From NCBI RefSeq assembly GCF_001189365.1, contig NZ_LFJJ01000004.1, forward strand, positions 17,068 through 81,067: a stretch of 64,000 nt of DNA, in the 5' to 3' direction. Position 1 is the stretch's first letter. The number at the start of each line of letters is the position of its first letter. Under the pieces are notes generated by a model that searched no databases, was not told the origin of the DNA, and saw only the letters and a program-made list of their open reading frames with translations. Made by a program: the position numbers and the translations under genes. Shown here piece by piece: positions 62,484 to 64,000 of the stretch. The DNA comes from Candidatus Burkholderia verschuerenii (GTDB lineage: Bacteria > Pseudomonadota > Gammaproteobacteria > Burkholderiales > Burkholderiaceae).

Positions 62484-63320
62484 ATGAGCGAAAAATCGAG
62501 CGAAAGCGCGTCGGCCGCGCCGTTTCAGGTCGCCGCGCTGCAAATGGTCAGCACGCCGGATCGCGATCGCAATCTGGCCGACGCCGGACGGCTGATCGCC
62601 GAAGCCGCGCGCGGCGGCGCGCAACTCGTGCTGCTCCCCGAATACTTCTGCTTCATGGGCTACAAGGACACCGACAAGCTCGCCATCCGCGAGATGCCCG
62701 GCGACGGCCCGATCCAGCGCTTTCTCTCCGACGCCGCGCGCGAACATCGCGTGTGGATCATCGGCGGGACGCTGCCGTTGCAGTCGCCGGAAGCGAATCG
62801 CGTGCTCAACACGACGCTCGTGTTCGATCCGGCGGGCAAGCAGATCGCGCGTTACGACAAGATTCATCTGTTCAATTTCGAGCGCGGCGAGGAATCGTTC
62901 GACGAAGCGCGCACCATTTGTCCCGGCAGCGACGTGCAGACCTTCGATGCGCCGTTCGGACGCGTCGGTTTGTCGGTCTGCTACGACCTGCGTTTTCCGG
63001 AGTTGTATCGCAAGCTCGGCGATTGCGCGCTGATGGTCGTGCCGTCCGCGTTCACGTACACGACCGGCCGCGCGCACTGGGAGACGCTGCTCAAGGCGCG
63101 CGCCGTCGAGAATCAGTGCTACGTGCTGGCGGCGGCGCAAGGCGGCACGCACGAGAATGGCCGCAAGACGTGGGGCCACAGCATGCTGATCAATCCGTGG
63201 GGCGAAATTGTCGCCGTGAAGGACGAAGGCGCGGGCGTCGTGGCGGGCGGCATCGATTTGCAACGCATCGCGGCCGTGCGGGCGAGTTTGCCGGCGTATC
63301 GGCATCGCGTTATCGGCTGA
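62484..63320 (+). CDS. Carbon-nitrogen hydrolase (nitrilase superfamily, Nit/deaminated-glutathione-amidase type)
   Basis: The 278-residue cytoplasmic amidase has the catalytic triad in motif order: E53 in LLPEYF, K126 in YDKIHLF and C166 in LSVCYDLRFPELYR. The last block and the ENQCYVLAAAQGG.. and GHSMLINPWGEIVA stretches are typical of the Nit1/YbeM group, whose members repair deaminated glutathione. The substrate is inferred from family and not certain. It lies 60 bases after yhdP and 97 bases before tldD. Confidence 0.85.
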   Translation: MSEKSSESASAAPFQVAALQMVSTPDRDRNLADAGRLIAEAARGGAQLVLLPEYFCFMGYKDTDKLAIREMPGDGPIQRFLSDAAREHRVWIIGGTLPLQSPEANRVLNTTLVFDPAGKQIARYDKIHLFNFERGEESFDEARTICPGSDVQTFDAPFGRVGLSVCYDLRFPELYRKLGDCALMVVPSAFTYTTGRAHWETLLKARAVENQCYVLAAAQGGTHENGRKTWGHSMLINPWGEIVAVKDEGAGVVAGGIDLQRIAAVRASLPAYRHRVIG

Positions 63321-63417
63321 CGGCTTGAAGTGGCCGCTTGTGCGCCGCACATGGCGACATCGCGCCAGAGATTAGAATAATCCGAACTATGACCCCGAAC
63401 TTTGCAACAGGCACCGC

Positions 63418-64000
63418 ATGAACATCATCGAACCCGGTATTCGTAATCTGGTCACGGCGAAGGACGTGCTGCTGACGCCCTACGGACTCGACGAAGGACT
63501 CATCACGCGCACGCTCGCGGATATCTTCACGCATCGCGTCGATTACGCCGATCTGTATTTTCAGTCCACCCGCAGCGAGACGTGGAGTCTCGAGGAAGGC
63601 ATCGTCAAGTCGGGCAGCTTCAGCATCGATCAGGGCGTCGGCGTGCGCGCCGTGTCCGGCGAGCGCACGGCGTTCGCCTATTCCGACGACCTGTCGGCCA
63701 AATCGATCCGTCAGGCCGCGCTCGCCACGCGCGCGATCGCCAAATCCGGCGGCGGCAAGCACAAGATCAAACCGGCGAGCACGCTGACCGGCGTGTCGGG
63801 CCGCGATCTGTATCTGCCCGCCGATCCGCTCAATTCGCTCGATGCCAACGCCAAGGTGAAGCTGCTCGAACGCGTCGAGCAGATGGCGCGCGGCAAGGAC
63901 CCGCGCATCTCGCAGGTGATGGCCGGCATGGCCGCCGAATATGACGTCGTGCTGGTCGCGCGCAGCGACGGCGCACTCGCGGCGGACGTGCGTCCGCTGG
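63418..64000 (+). CDS. tldD: Metalloprotease TldD, 5' part (runs off the window)
   Basis: ATG 63418 opens a frame that is uninterrupted to the end of the window (about 194 codons). The N-terminal segment VDYADLYFQSTRSETWSLEEGIVKSGSFSIDQGVGVRAVSGERTAFAYSDDLS in outline is the characteristic PmbA/TldD opening. TldD, with TldE (PmbA), forms a Zn protease that matures microcin-type peptides and clears unfolded peptides. The catalytic HExxxH region is beyond the window. Confidence 0.93.
   Translation, partial: MNIIEPGIRNLVTAKDVLLTPYGLDEGLITRTLADIFTHRVDYADLYFQSTRSETWSLEEGIVKSGSFSIDQGVGVRAVSGERTAFAYSDDLSAKSIRQAALATRAIAKSGGGKHKIKPASTLTGVSGRDLYLPADPLNSLDANAKVKLLERVEQMARGKDPRISQVMAGMAAEYDVVLVARSDGALAADVRPL

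Overview
The window is a contiguous piece of a beta-proteobacterial chromosome, most likely the Burkholderia / Paraburkholderia / Caballeronia group. The evidence is high GC, strong GC3 codon bias, and gene neighbourhoods I know from that group: pcnB-folK-deoxynucleoside kinase-panB, miaB-phoH-ybeY-ybeX-lnt, glyQ-glyS-gmhB-plsC, hrcA-hemH-S4-grpE-trx-dnaK-dnaJ-pabBC, and nadK-recN / glnE / yhdP-nitrilase-tldD. Coding density is high. I see no rRNA, tRNA, insertion sequence, prophage or CRISPR array.

Layout. 0-4 kb: folate, pantothenate, nucleotide and RNA-tail genes. 4-10 kb: a secreted phosphoesterase, CopD, two multihaem cytochromes c and a TrhA/HlyIII membrane protein. 10-20 kb: an RhlE-type helicase, a ferritin-like protein, a damaged MHS transporter, a damaged gamma-glutamyltransferase, a small lipoprotein, glpK and a HAD phosphatase cut by an amber codon. 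20-28 kb: the miaB-phoH-ybeY-ybeX-lnt block, interrupted by a broken gamma-glutamylcyclotransferase and an intact higBA toxin-antitoxin pair with a clear promoter/operator. 28-30 kb: a TPR-glycosyltransferase gene with two frameshifts. 30-41 kb: glycyl-tRNA synthetase, LPS heptose and phospholipid genes, glyoxalase, an exporter, a DedA-rhodanese fusion, a metallo-beta-lactamase-fold protein with two compensating frameshifts, and a GntR regulator divergent from galactonate dehydratase. 41-52 kb: a possibly truncated unknown gene, then pabBC and the heat-shock cluster, with sigma-32-type promoters before grpE and dnaK. 52-64 kb: NAD kinase, recN, glnE, yhdP, a nitrilase-family amidase and the start of tldD.

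The most notable result is the pattern of disrupting mutations. At least seven genes carry frameshifts or in-frame amber stops, and an eighth (41.5-42.4 kb) is probable. All lie in genes I would call dispensable (transporter, GGT, HAD phosphatase, ChaC-like enzyme, TPR-glycosyltransferase, MBL hydrolase, tail of an S4 protein). The long essential or housekeeping genes (pcnB, miaB, glyQS, dnaK/J, grpE, hemH, recN, glnE, the 1,446-codon yhdP) read through cleanly. That looks more like genuine early pseudogenisation, as in a recently host-restricted or long-passaged lineage, than random sequencing error, although error in a draft cannot be excluded from sequence alone. Three damaged genes (GGT, ChaC-like cyclotransferase, MBL hydrolase) may all belong to glutathione or thiol catabolism.

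I did not find a convincing wholly new multi-gene system. Regulatory features of interest are the higBA operator, two heat-shock promoters, GGCCGAATGGC-type extragenic palindromes and a dnaK-dnaJ terminator.
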